A stretch of DNA of 64,000 nucleotides from Chryseobacterium elymi. Lineage in GTDB: Bacteria; Bacteroidota; Bacteroidia; Flavobacteriales; Weeksellaceae. The notes beneath the pieces are model-generated. The model ran no database searches. It was not told where the DNA came from and saw nothing but the letters and a program-made list of their open reading frames with translations. Position numbers and translations under genes: made by a program. The stretch spans positions 124,001-188,000 of the forward strand of contig NZ_QNUH01000008.1 in the NCBI RefSeq assembly GCF_003385495.1. The letters are read 5' to 3'. This document shows positions 53,301-61,052 of the stretch, one piece after another; the first letter of the stretch is position 1, and each line of letters starts with the position of its first letter.

Positions 53301-55091
53301 GTAAGTCACATCCGCATTTACATCCATCGCAACCCTTGAGGTACTGAAATCAATAAGCCCTTTAATCGTTGCTTTGGCCTGCTCGTCATTCACGGTGATC
53401 AGCCCATTATATTTTTTATGGTCCAGCAGCCCGTCAAGATATAGATTACTGATTTGCTTATCCATAATTTCGATGCTGGTAATCTGGGATTTCGTAGTCA
53501 GACGCATTGTATTGACATCAAAACTCTGTCCGTTAAGATCAAATTTACCGGAGATCAGTCCAACAGCTTTATTTTTGGTGATGACGGATGTATTAAGATC
53601 TTTTATATCTACAAATCCTGAATATTTGGGCATTGCTGTACTGTATCCGGTAAGCGAAAGTTTAGCGATTTTGGCCTGCCCAATTCCGGTCATCAGATTC
53701 CCACTGGCAACGTATACCTGATCCGGATTTACCTTTGCCGTTCCGTTATACTTCAGCTTTCCAAAATCATCTGCAAAATTCTTCATCTTTTTAGAAATAA
53801 ATGAAGGCATCATCGCTTTGAGGTCTTTATATGTAAAATCAGTAGAAAGATCGTTTGTTTCAATGGAAAAATTTCCTTTCAGCAGCCTGTCGACTTTCAT
53901 CGTTTTGGTTGCAATATTCACGTCAGGATTTCTGATCAGGAAATTCTCTAAATAGAATTTATTTAAGGGACCGGTCATTTTCCCGGCAAGGTTGAATGGT
54001 TTAAAATTATCCCAGTTCGTCACAAAGTAGCTGATATCATATCCGCTCAGCTGGCTTCCCTGCTTGATTTCCATATCCCAGCGTACACGGTCTGCAAAAT
54101 CAGACCATGAACCGTCATGAAGATTAAATTTTATATTCCCCTGAAGCAGTGAATGGTCTGTATTCAGGGTAAGATCTTTTAGTGATAGAAATTCATTCGT
54201 TAAAGAAAGTTCAGTAGAAAAAGTATCTATAAAATGAGATTTCCCCCACCTGTTGGTCACAAAGGACATATTATTAATCAACGCCGAAATATTGCCTCCG
54301 TTGACCTTTACATTAGGTGCCTTTAAATTAAATTTTGTGGCGGTAAACCATTTTCCGGGATCTCCCGGAGAGTTTTGACTCACAATAGAAACCTTTGAAT
54401 CAATGATCTGTACTCTGGAATCCAACTGGAAGGGAGGTTTTTTCGGATCTCTTTTCTTTCCGCTGTCGAAGAGCTGCGTAAACCTTATAAAATTGGAAAT
54501 ACTGTCCCCTTTATAGGTGATGACTTTTACATCTGCATTAACAAGAGTAAGGGAATTAAAGCTTAGTGAATTGCTGTTTCCTGAAATAGCATTGTAAGCG
54601 AGAGACATCCAATCCGAATTGGCGCGGAATTCTCTTGCTTTAATGAATTCAAGACCTTTGTAATCTTTTATTTTTAATCCTTTTATGGTAACGTCCCCGA
54701 AATAATCTACTTCTACACTTTCTGTAGACATTCCGGCCTTAAAGTCTTTGTTTACGATCTGAAGTGCCTGATTGGCGGCCCATCGTTTGGTTACCGGGAG
54801 ATTAATGGCAGTAAGTATTCCTCCAACAAGAATAACTCCCAGCCAGAAAAGGATCAGGAGAAGCTTTGCCCACCAGGAATAACTGGTGACATCTTTTACA
54901 GCCTGCTTCCCAAATTCCTCAGCGGTCTCTACGGGATGATGAATAGCATCTGATGCCAGTTCAGATGCTTCCTTAACGGTCTCCTTTACAGATTCTTCTA
55001 CATTTTCAACAGTCTTCTGCACCTGATCACTTAGGTTCTCAGCTACTGATTTTTTATTCTCATTCTCGTTATTATTCTCTAACTTTGCCAT
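50301..55091 (-). CDS. tamB: TamB-like translocation and assembly module protein
   Basis: 1596 residues from the ATG at 55091; the frame runs 30 residues further into tsaD but without family sequence. After a helical, charged N-terminus (about 1-65) comes one membrane anchor (WWAKLLLILFWLGVILVGGILTAI). It is followed by about 1,300 residues of repeated beta strands and the C-terminal TamB (DUF490) domain with GTYKVDNGTFVSKAILNKTFQIEKNSSIRWDG and the terminal barrel. The protein spans the periplasm, moving lipids or helping insert outer-membrane proteins with a BamA-like partner (TamA), not in this window. Convergent with nothing; divergent from tsaD by 4 bp. Confidence 0.93.
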   Translation of the reverse strand: MAKLENNNENENKKSVAENLSDQVQKTVENVEESVKETVKEASELASDAIHHPVETAEEFGKQAVKDVTSYSWWAKLLLILFWLGVILVGGILTAINLPVTKRWAANQALQIVNKDFKAGMSTESVEVDYFGDVTIKGLKIKDYKGLEFIKAREFRANSDWMSLAYNAISGNSNSLSFNSLTLVNADVKVITYKGDSISNFIRFTQLFDSGKKRDPKKPPFQLDSRVQIIDSKVSIVSQNSPGDPGKWFTATKFNLKAPNVKVNGGNISALINNMSFVTNRWGKSHFIDTFSTELSLTNEFLSLKDLTLNTDHSLLQGNIKFNLHDGSWSDFADRVRWDMEIKQGSQLSGYDISYFVTNWDNFKPFNLAGKMTGPLNKFYLENFLIRNPDVNIATKTMKVDRLLKGNFSIETNDLSTDFTYKDLKAMMPSFISKKMKNFADDFGKLKYNGTAKVNPDQVYVASGNLMTGIGQAKIAKLSLTGYSTAMPKYSGFVDIKDLNTSVITKNKAVGLISGKFDLNGQSFDVNTMRLTTKSQITSIEIMDKQISNLYLDGLLDHKKYNGLITVNDEQAKATIKGLIDFSTSRVAMDVNADVTYLNMNYFTNKPGSQIVSGRVEGKMSMSDINDLTLDVDANDLHFATATQKYTIPTAKLKTYVEAGGRVIDVDAPGAASGKISGRYNLADLAGMVENGIGRILVGPPPRKLYRGQNFKMNFDIQQGVVNYFLPDLKLPQGAVIEGEYNGDSNDLILNLDAASLKYIMTKKEEISDADKALAAANPEYKINDRNNISRDSAMIDSVMVRINTANLNEQLYARISKLIYNNNIIKDFELKGKNENNTALHLATTFKHGSPEDELNDNLKAYAINVDQSTNAAGDYVFRFEPTEVKFNEVTWAIDTSPELDHSITYRKNAGDFDVRNLRIYSDKSALFIKEAQFKSAKDFYIDADIEEFAVEKLLEMQSGGNPMGIKGLANGSVKIKMDKSTLQPLVDLTVDNIVMNGNQMGDLTISATNGFSLNVYDVDVKVASAGVLGNNNLHLTGTVNNNTASPTIDLTAEMRDFDLAFTQQFVQTVFGNMRGKATGDLKINGKLSDLDYSGDIALKGFGLKLLFTGVDYSFDDTVIPLSRGLAILNNIEVHDGRSNSKGTISGAIQFETLSSMGVNLVMRADNLLMLNTTQKDYDLFWGRVYGQGDLYVDGPVSGLSISTPNMKALNGSNFTFNSSSTSNVEEFKMLRFLKEGKDGLITLEEKKKTGANMRIDFSLDVDKGTTVNVLVGDDVGNITVKGTADKLRFQMGRQGGIAMNGTYKVDNGTFVSKAILNKTFQIEKNSSIRWDGDAMKPALDITANYVRMVSNAGEYLSMGKLQPISVLLQASITQSLVDPKIDLNVTALDVSSQVKETLAAKMSQEGEKVLQFGSVLLLSTFNVSNSGGVDFDVAGVAESSGYNMLLKQLGSVLNTMSNEFQIDLNYVKGDQNSNTGDRANAGVSVALSPRINIKTGLGIPLTKTEGAQTNYLSGEGSIEYDISKKNDGSLVLRGYSKPTNIGMVSTNGSANQAYGGGVVWSKSFNSLFKKNRKDKKQPEAKTEIKTDSTKSTSK
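55080..55087 (+). promoter_or_regulatory. -7 box of tsaD, inside the tamB start region
   Basis: TAACTTTG, exact TAnnTTTG, 8 nt before the tsaD ATG. On the minus strand this stretch is tamB coding sequence (codons 2-4). Confidence 0.5.
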
Positions 55092-55095
55092 TATT

Positions 55096-56112
55096 ATGAG
55101 CGACTCTATAATTTTAGGTATTGAATCGTCCTGCGACGACACCTCAGCAGCTATCATCAAGGGAAACTGTATTCTGTCCAATATTGCTGCGAATCAGGCC
55201 ATCCATAAAGAATATGGAGGTGTGGTCCCGGAACTGGCATCGCGAGCGCATCAGCAAAATATAATCCCCGTTGTTGAAAAATCTCTTACTAAAGCAAATA
55301 TACAACAAAATGCTATTTCAGCTATAGGATTTACACGCGGTCCCGGACTTTTGGGATCACTTCTTGTAGGAACATCATTTGCTAAGTCTTTGGCAATGAG
55401 CTTAAATGTTCCATTAATTGAAGTTAACCATCTCCAGGCACACATTTTAGCCCATTTCATTGCAGATGCAAATCCTATGCCGCCTCAATTCCCTTTCCTG
55501 TGTCTTACGGTAAGCGGAGGTCATACGATGATTGTATTGGTAAGGGATTATTTTGATATGGAAATTATCGGAAAAACGATAGATGATGCTGCAGGAGAGG
55601 CTTTTGACAAGATCGGAAAGATTTTCGACCTTGATTATCCTGCCGGACCTATTATAGACCGATTGGCCAAAGAAGGAAATCCTGATGTATTTACATTCAA
55701 CAAGCCTAGAATGGAGAATTATGATTATTCATTCAGCGGGATCAAAACTTCCGTTCTTTATTTTATTCAGAAAGAGGTGAAAAAAAATCCGGATTTTATT
55801 AAAGAAAATCTGAATGATCTTTGTGCTTCGGTTCAAAGAACAATCATTGAAATATTGATGACCAAACTTGAAAAAGCTGCTAAAGAATTGAATATAAAAG
55901 AGGTAGCCATCGCTGGTGGAGTTTCTGCCAATTCTGCTTTGAGAAAAGTAATGGAGGACAATCATGAAAAATTAGGCTGGAATATCTACATTCCAAAATT
56001 TGAATATACCACTGATAATGCTGCGATGATTGCCATGGTTGCTCAATTAAAGTTTGAAAGAGGTGAATTTACGGATCTGAGAACTTCCGCAACTGCAAAA
56101 TATGATTTATGA
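55096..56112 (+). CDS. tsaD: tRNA N6-adenosine threonylcarbamoyltransferase TsaD
   Basis: 338 residues. Transfers threonylcarbamoyl from TC-AMP to A37 of tRNAs decoding ANN codons. The opening ILGIESSCDDTSAAI and the iron/zinc motif HxxxH (H112 and H116 in EVNHLQAH) are plain. VPELASRAHQQNI, LTVSGGHTMIVLV, KTIDDAAGEAFDKI, AIAGGVSANSALR and YTTDNAAMIA match the ASKHA fold blocks of TsaD. The start lies 4 bp from the tamB start on the other strand. The next ORF overlaps its stop by ATGA. Confidence 0.97.
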   Translation: MSDSIILGIESSCDDTSAAIIKGNCILSNIAANQAIHKEYGGVVPELASRAHQQNIIPVVEKSLTKANIQQNAISAIGFTRGPGLLGSLLVGTSFAKSLAMSLNVPLIEVNHLQAHILAHFIADANPMPPQFPFLCLTVSGGHTMIVLVRDYFDMEIIGKTIDDAAGEAFDKIGKIFDLDYPAGPIIDRLAKEGNPDVFTFNKPRMENYDYSFSGIKTSVLYFIQKEVKKNPDFIKENLNDLCASVQRTIIEILMTKLEKAAKELNIKEVAIAGGVSANSALRKVMEDNHEKLGWNIYIPKFEYTTDNAAMIAMVAQLKFERGEFTDLRTSATAKYDL

Positions 56113-56519
56113 AAATACTATTAGAAGAAAAAATACTGGGAACGCATTCTAAAAAAAACTCAAAATATTATTGGGTTTTAGAAACCGTTATAGGAAAAAA
56201 TGAAGTGACAGAAAAATCTGAGGAAGAAGATTATTTAATGGTAAGTTCAGAAATTGGGTATATTCAAAATATAAAGGAGGAGATCATAGAGAAGATCAAT
56301 TCAGAAAATGTATTTAGTTTTACTTATGAACCCAAAGAAGGAGATTATTTATCGATCAAAAATAATTTAAGAAAAAACGAATATTTGAATTTAATTTTTA
56401 TGAATAATAAGTGGGTTGAAGAAATTTACGCATGTTCATACAGAGATTGTGAAGGTGATATTTATACCACGATAAAAACCGGTGTAGCATTTTTAAGCGA
56501 TAATGAAATTACCTTTTAA
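56109..56519 (+). CDS. Hypothetical protein coupled to tsaD
   Basis: 136 residues, soluble, no signal peptide. Opens with MKILLEEKILGTHSKKNSKYYWVLETVIGKNEV; strand-rich and acidic, with an aromatic C-terminal stretch. No known domain recognised. The ATG overlaps the tsaD stop (ATGA), so it is co-expressed with tsaD, and the rRNA methyltransferase gene follows 45 bp later. A role in RNA modification is suggested by context only. Confidence 0.75.
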   Translation: MKILLEEKILGTHSKKNSKYYWVLETVIGKNEVTEKSEEEDYLMVSSEIGYIQNIKEEIIEKINSENVFSFTYEPKEGDYLSIKNNLRKNEYLNLIFMNNKWVEEIYACSYRDCEGDIYTTIKTGVAFLSDNEITF

Positions 56520-56564
56520 TCATCACTTATCAATAAAATTCAGGCGCATTCTAAATATCAATAT

Positions 56565-57266
56565 ATGAAACTTTTTTTTGGCGAAATCAATAACGGAAAA
56601 GCAATAATTAATGATGAAGAACAACAGCACATTGTGAAAGTTCTTCGTATGAAAGACGGTGAAGAAATTCACGTAACAGACGGAAAAGGAAATATTGCTT
56701 CCGGAAAATTAGTTATCGAAGGAAAGAAGGCAGGCTTAGAAGTTTCTGAAATTAAAACAAATACTCCGGATTTTAGTCCCCGACTTCATATTGCCATTGC
56801 ACCAACGAAAAACATCGACAGGATCGAGTTTTTTGTGGAAAAGGCTGTGGAAATGGGTATCTCAGAGATCAGTATTATTATCACTGAGAAAACTGAACGT
56901 AAAAATATCAATATTGACAAGATCAGAAAGCAGGCTATAGCCGCTTCCAAGCAAAGTCTGAGGTTCCATTTCCCTGTCATTAATGATGCGGTGAAGCTTA
57001 CAGATTTCTTAAAAAACATTGATCCGCAGTATACTTTTGTAGCGCACTGTCATGAAAATCTTGAAAGGATTGAGCTGAATACTATTCCTTCAATGGAACA
57101 AATCACTTTTTTAATTGGTCCTGAAGGGGATTTTTCTGAAAAGGAAATTCAATTTCTGTCCGAAACTAATGTAAAAGCAGTTTCACTTGGAAATCAAAGG
57201 CTGAGAACGGAAACGGCCGGAGTATTTGTGGCGGCGTGGAATTATTTCAATATGATGAAAGGATAA
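56565..57266 (+). CDS. rsmE: 16S rRNA (uracil1498-N3)-methyltransferase RsmE
   Basis: 233 residues. N-terminal PUA-like domain (HIVKVLRMKDGEEIHVTDGKGNI, about 22-44) and the SPOUT knot: FLIGPEGDFSEKEIQFL (about 187-203) and LGNQRLRTETAGVFVAAW (about 211-228). Length is typical. Same direction as tsaD and the preceding hypothetical gene, forming a translation-related cluster. Confidence 0.96.
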   Translation: MKLFFGEINNGKAIINDEEQQHIVKVLRMKDGEEIHVTDGKGNIASGKLVIEGKKAGLEVSEIKTNTPDFSPRLHIAIAPTKNIDRIEFFVEKAVEMGISEISIIITEKTERKNINIDKIRKQAIAASKQSLRFHFPVINDAVKLTDFLKNIDPQYTFVAHCHENLERIELNTIPSMEQITFLIGPEGDFSEKEIQFLSETNVKAVSLGNQRLRTETAGVFVAAWNYFNMMKG

Positions 57267-57314
57267 ATATAAGGTCCAGAAAATGAAAGATGAGGCCAGA
57301 AACTGAATTAGAAA

Positions 57315-57956
57315 TTATTCCACAACCATTTTCCCATTTTCCCGGTACATATGGATTTCATCTCCTTCTTCAATAATATGGGCGCTCATCATCAGAAGTT
57401 TACCCTTTTCCCATTGGTAAGTTTTACTGTAAGTATTAACAGGACCCACATGATAGGATGAAGTGATTTCTTTTCTTTTCCGATCAAACCCAATGTTCTG
57501 GATAGTGTCCAAAGGTTTGTAGTGATCATATTTCCTGCTTTTCTGATTATATAACCAAAAGCTTGAAGATGAAGCATAATTTCCAGCCCAGTTGATCAGT
57601 TCTATATCATTATAGCCGTCAAAATTCGCATCATTATCAATATTAAAAATGACTTCTCTTTCATTCAGAACAGAGATGGTATCTACAATAATTTTCTGAT
57701 GCAGCTTATTTTTATTGAATATACTGATTGACTTAAAACTGATTTCGCCGTCCGGACTCTCCAATCCTTTAAGTGTATAGGTAAATCCGTTTCCTTTCAC
57801 GGATTGGGAAAAAGGAACTGATGCCGTGTCCTCAGCCGGTACATTTTCTACCTGTTGTACCGGAGCAGGCACATTAACAATAGGTTCTTCCTTCGGCTCT
57901 GTTTTTTTAACGCAGCTGCATAAAACGATCAGGATCAAAGGAAATATTCTGTTCAT
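57315..57956 (-). CDS. Lipoprotein of unknown function (XAC2610-like)
   Basis: 213 residues. Signal peptide with lipobox LIVLCSC gives a lipid anchor near Cys13-15. A Pro/Glu/Val-rich linker, then a domain with DNDANFDGYNDIELINWAGNYASSSSFWLYNQKSRKYDHYKPLDTIQNIGFDRKRKEITSSY, the aspartate-rich FDGYND repeat-like loop followed by WLYN...F, which recalls XAC2610-related periplasmic proteins. Its ATG overlaps the trmH stop by 4 nt, so it is translated after trmH. Confidence 0.75.
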   Translation of the reverse strand: MNRIFPLILIVLCSCVKKTEPKEEPIVNVPAPVQQVENVPAEDTASVPFSQSVKGNGFTYTLKGLESPDGEISFKSISIFNKNKLHQKIIVDTISVLNEREVIFNIDNDANFDGYNDIELINWAGNYASSSSFWLYNQKSRKYDHYKPLDTIQNIGFDRKRKEITSSYHVGPVNTYSKTYQWEKGKLLMMSAHIIEEGDEIHMYRENGKMVVE

Positions 57957-58624
57957 ATAGATAGATTATGATCTTTAAGGTATTTGTCGAAAATCTGCTG
58001 TCCGCTTCGTATAGAATTTACAGCCCAGCGAATCTTCATTCTCAATAATTTTTCCTCATCAAGCTTGTAATCGATATCCGATTTTATCAGCTTTTGCTTT
58101 AATTCATACATACAGATGGAAGCGGCAACAGATACATTGAAACTCCTTGTAAAGCCATACATAGGAATGGCCAATGTTTCATCTGCAAAATCCAGAATCT
58201 CCTGGGAAACGCCTTCCATTTCAGTTCCGAAAACCAAAGCAATCGGCTCGGTAATTTCATATTCAGGCAACATTTTCGCATTGTTTTCTAATGAAACAAC
58301 GACTATTTTGTAGCCTCTATCTTTGATTTTTTGAAAAGACTCCATATTTCTGGGAAGTTTTTCTACCTCAACCCATGTATCAGCTCCTTTGGTAACACGT
58401 AGATTGGGTTCAAAACTATATTCTTCCTGCAAAGCGACCACTTTATGAAAACCACAAGCCTCCACAGAACGCACAATGGCTGCAGCATTCCTGAACTGAT
58501 AAATATCTTCTACTACAGGAAGCACAAAATCCGAACTTTCCGGTGCAAAATGCTCAATCTTTGCCAATCTTTCCTCTGTTAAAAACTGCTTTAAATATTC
58601 AAAAGTTTGCGCTAAATCTTCCAT
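57953..58624 (-). CDS. trmH: tRNA 2'-O-methyltransferase of the TrmH (SpoU) type
   Basis: 223 residues. SPOUT motifs: FRNAAAIVRSVEACGFHKVVAL (motif 1, about 41-62), VFGTEMEGVSQEIL (motif 2) and IPMYGFTRSFNVSVAASICMYEL (motif 3). The N- and C-terminal helical extensions match TrmH, which makes Gm18 in tRNAs. It opens 81 bp from the divergent asparaginase gene and overlaps the lipoprotein gene downstream by 4 nt. Confidence 0.92.
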   Translation of the reverse strand: MEDLAQTFEYLKQFLTEERLAKIEHFAPESSDFVLPVVEDIYQFRNAAAIVRSVEACGFHKVVALQEEYSFEPNLRVTKGADTWVEVEKLPRNMESFQKIKDRGYKIVVVSLENNAKMLPEYEITEPIALVFGTEMEGVSQEILDFADETLAIPMYGFTRSFNVSVAASICMYELKQKLIKSDIDYKLDEEKLLRMKIRWAVNSIRSGQQIFDKYLKDHNLSI

Positions 58625-58705
58625 TCATTTTCAAATCTTTGCAAATTAACGTAATTTTGAGCTATGAACCTGAACGAGGCTCAATTTCTTAGAAAAAAGT
58701 AATTC

Positions 58706-59722
58706 ATGAAACGAAAAGTCCTGCTCATTTATACCGGAGGAACCATCGGTATGGAAAAAGATTATGAAACCGGAAGCCTCCGCGCATTTGATTTTGGAAA
58801 TATTTTCGAAAAAATGCCTGAGATGAAATTAATGGAATGCGAAGTATTTGTGCATCCATTTGCCAAACCGCTGGACTCTTCGGATATGGGACCTGAGGAA
58901 TGGAAGGTTATTGCTAACTACATTCTCAAAAATTATGAACTGTATGACGGTTTCCTGATTCTTCACGGAACGGATACGATGTCTTATACAGCTTCTGCTT
59001 TAAGTTTTATGTTGAAAGGACTTAGAAAACCTGTAATTATGACGGGTTCACAGCTTCCGATCGGAGATCTGAGAACGGATGCGAAGGAAAACCTTCTGAC
59101 AAGCCTTTATTATGCCAGTCTTTATGAAAATGATGAAGCGGTTATTCAGGAAGTTGCTGTTTATTTTGAGTATAAATTATTAAGAGGGAACAGAACACTG
59201 AAATATTCTGCGGAGTATTTTGATGCTTATGCGAGTCCGAATTACCCGATATTGGGACAATCCGGCGTTCATTTAAATATCATTAAGGATAATCTTTACC
59301 GGTGTGATCCTGATATAGAATTTCATGTAGATGAACATATTTCTGAAGATATTCTGTTCTGGAGAATTTTCCCGGGCATGCATCTGAGCCATTTTAAAGA
59401 AATCCCTAAAATGAAGGTTCTTATTCTTCAGGTTTTCGGTTCGGGAACTATTTTCAGCAGTGAGAAAACGCGGGAAACACTTCAGGAAATCAGAAACAAC
59501 GGAACTGAAATTGTAGTGGTAAGCCAGTGTATTTCAGGAGGTATTTCGTTCGGAAAGTATGAGAACAGTAATATTTTTTCAAGGATCGGAGCGATCAGCG
59601 GAAAAGATATGACAGCAGAAAGTGCCATCAGTAAAGCGATGCACCTGATAGACAATCCGAATTACTCCGGAACCTTTGCAGATAACTTCACCAGGAGTCT
59701 TTGTGGAGAAATTACTGAGTAA
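58706..59722 (+). CDS. ansA: Type I asparaginase
   Basis: 338 residues, no signal peptide, so cytoplasmic. Catalytic threonines in LIYTGGTIGMEKD (about 6-18) and LHGTDTMSYTASALSFML (about 92-109), the latter with the TDT set. MTGSQLPIGDLRTDAKENLLTSLYYA is also typical. Hydrolyses asparagine to aspartate and ammonia as a dimer. Divergent from trmH; followed by the tRNA-Ser gene. Confidence 0.95.
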   Translation: MKRKVLLIYTGGTIGMEKDYETGSLRAFDFGNIFEKMPEMKLMECEVFVHPFAKPLDSSDMGPEEWKVIANYILKNYELYDGFLILHGTDTMSYTASALSFMLKGLRKPVIMTGSQLPIGDLRTDAKENLLTSLYYASLYENDEAVIQEVAVYFEYKLLRGNRTLKYSAEYFDAYASPNYPILGQSGVHLNIIKDNLYRCDPDIEFHVDEHISEDILFWRIFPGMHLSHFKEIPKMKVLILQVFGSGTIFSSEKTRETLQEIRNNGTEIVVVSQCISGGISFGKYENSNIFSRIGAISGKDMTAESAISKAMHLIDNPNYSGTFADNFTRSLCGEITE

Positions 59723-59736
59723 TTTTAAAGAATAAT

Positions 59737-59766
59737 TTGCAGATTCCAGAAATTACCCTATTTTTG
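59737..59766 (+). promoter_or_regulatory. tRNA-Ser promoter
   Basis: TTG at 59737-59739, 19 bp, TATTTTTG at 59759-59766. It ends 11 nt before the first base of the tRNA, a textbook flavobacterial promoter. Confidence 0.75.
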
Positions 59767-59777
59767 CAATCTCAAAT

Positions 59778-59864
59778 AGAGAGGTGTCCGAGTGGTTGAA
59801 GGAGCTACCCTGGAAAGGTAGTATACGGGTAACTGTATCGAGGGTTCGAATCCCTTCCTCTCTG
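59778..59864 (+). tRNA. tRNA-Ser (anticodon GGA)
   Basis: 87-nt class II tRNA. Acceptor AGAGAGG / CCTCTCT plus discriminator G at 59864; anticodon stem CTACC / GGTAG (59805-59809 and 59817-59821) with loop CTGGAAA giving anticodon GGA at 59812-59814. A long variable arm (ATAC ... GTAT) and a T arm around GGTTCGAATCC are present, as expected for serine. The 3' CCA is not encoded; the sequence continues CAAAAA. Reads UCC and UCU. Confidence 0.96.
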
Positions 59865-59877
59865 CAAAAAGATAAAG

Positions 59878-59901
59878 GTCTTAAACTTAATTGTTTAAGG
59901 C
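59878..59901 (+). terminator. tRNA-Ser terminator
   Basis: 9-bp stem GTCTTAAAC / GTTTAAGGC (one G-U), 6-nt loop, T6 tail. Confidence 0.85.
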
Positions 59902-59946
59902 TTTTTTATTTTACTCGTGCTATCAAATAGTGAGCGAAATTAAACA

Positions 59947-59973
59947 AAATCCCGGCATTCCTACCGGGGATTT
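59947..59973 (-). terminator. Terminator of the 60-kb hypothetical gene
   Basis: Minus-strand stem AAATCCCCGG / CCGGGATTT with one bulged base, then TTTGTTTAATTT, 64 bp after the stop. Confidence 0.7.
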
Positions 59974-60036
59974 GTCCGGAAAACTGTTGAAGGTCTTCCA
60001 TCAATATAATTAGATATGAATGTTTGGTGTAAAAAT

Positions 60037-60738
60037 TTAATTACAAATCGTTAGAAACTGGTGGCTCATCTGCACTTTGAATTTGGCTTCTGATTTTAAT
60101 TTAGCATACACAGTGTATTCAAAAGCCTGTACCGCTTTCAGTTTCCTGTCTATATACTCTGCAATCTGCGCGACAGAAAAAATAAAATCCCTGTACACCG
60201 CAATATTCACGGTCTGTCCATAATAAGGAAGATAAGCCTTCAAAAAAGGAACTGCAGCCTGATGCCTGTTGTAATTCACACAGTATCCCGCCCCTTCTCT
60301 TGAGGTAATAATTTCACGGTCATTGATATAATCCAAAACCGTTTTATTTCTGTCCATAGAGTTGCCATTTTTTGTCAGGTGCCTGTTGATTTTGTCCAGA
60401 ATATGCTGGGCGTATTCCATCATGGTGATGGTTTTCCACTCAAATATATGGTTCATGCCTTTGGCAGCTTTGGGATGTTTTTCATTTTCACAATTGGTAC
60501 AGAAAGTGATCCCGATTTTTTCATGATAAGGGAAAAAGCAGTCTTTGATCTCCATAGATGCATCAGCCAGAAGCCTGTCATCTGCAAAACTGTAGTACAA
60601 ATAAGGACTGTAAAGATCTGCCAGGTTTTTTAAAAAATCGATCTCGCTGGCATTATGATATTCTTCAAACCATTTTTCAAGGGTGTTGTAATAATGGTTT
60701 TCAAATTCTTTAAATGTTAAGTAAAACGGCAATTCCAT
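60037..60738 (-). CDS. Hypothetical protein
   Basis: 233 residues from the ATG at 60738 (MELPFYLTFKEFENHYY); a TTG eight codons upstream is a weak alternative. No signal peptide, mixed helical and aromatic-rich. A CxxC pair (FCTNCENEKHPKA, about residues 82-94) with a later lone cysteine might bind metal but is not a known motif. No domain recognised. Monocistronic, downstream of a copy of the dispersed repeat. Confidence 0.75.
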   Translation of the reverse strand: MELPFYLTFKEFENHYYNTLEKWFEEYHNASEIDFLKNLADLYSPYLYYSFADDRLLADASMEIKDCFFPYHEKIGITFCTNCENEKHPKAAKGMNHIFEWKTITMMEYAQHILDKINRHLTKNGNSMDRNKTVLDYINDREIITSREGAGYCVNYNRHQAAVPFLKAYLPYYGQTVNIAVYRDFIFSVAQIAEYIDRKLKAVQAFEYTVYAKLKSEAKFKVQMSHQFLTICN

Positions 60739-61052
60739 AGCTCTGTAATTTTGATATGACAAAGCTATTGCTGTAATGCGACAAAACTTGACGTGTTATT
60801 TTTTTTTTGAGAGTCAAGATGCAAGAATCAAGATTTCAGATTTCAGACATGAGATTTTTGATGAGGCTAAGACTAAGGGTGATCATAAGACTTAAACCAA
60901 TTATTTAAAATCTTTATACAGCAACGGTTAACTTTTAAGATGCCGAAATACACAATAGCGACTCCTACTTTAACCCCCGTAATCCGAATCCCGAAACTCT
61001 AAGACACTCAAACTCTACGACTCTCTAACTCCTTGAACTCTGATACCAAACA
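60739..61052. repeat. Composite degenerate intergenic repeat, copy D (reversed)
   Basis: 314-bp gap. Left block (about 60809-60855): GAGAGTCAAGATGCAAGAATC and AGATTTCAGATTTCAGACATGAG. Right block (about 60960-61045): AAACTCTAAGACACTCAAACTC and GACTCTCTAACTCC. Same orientation and order as copy B. No ORF or RNA gene supported. Confidence 0.7.

Noticed and set aside
50301..55181. Longer tamB start at 55181
   Set aside because: The extra 30 residues are antisense to the well-conserved tsaD N-terminus and do not resemble TamB; the ATG at 55091 is used.
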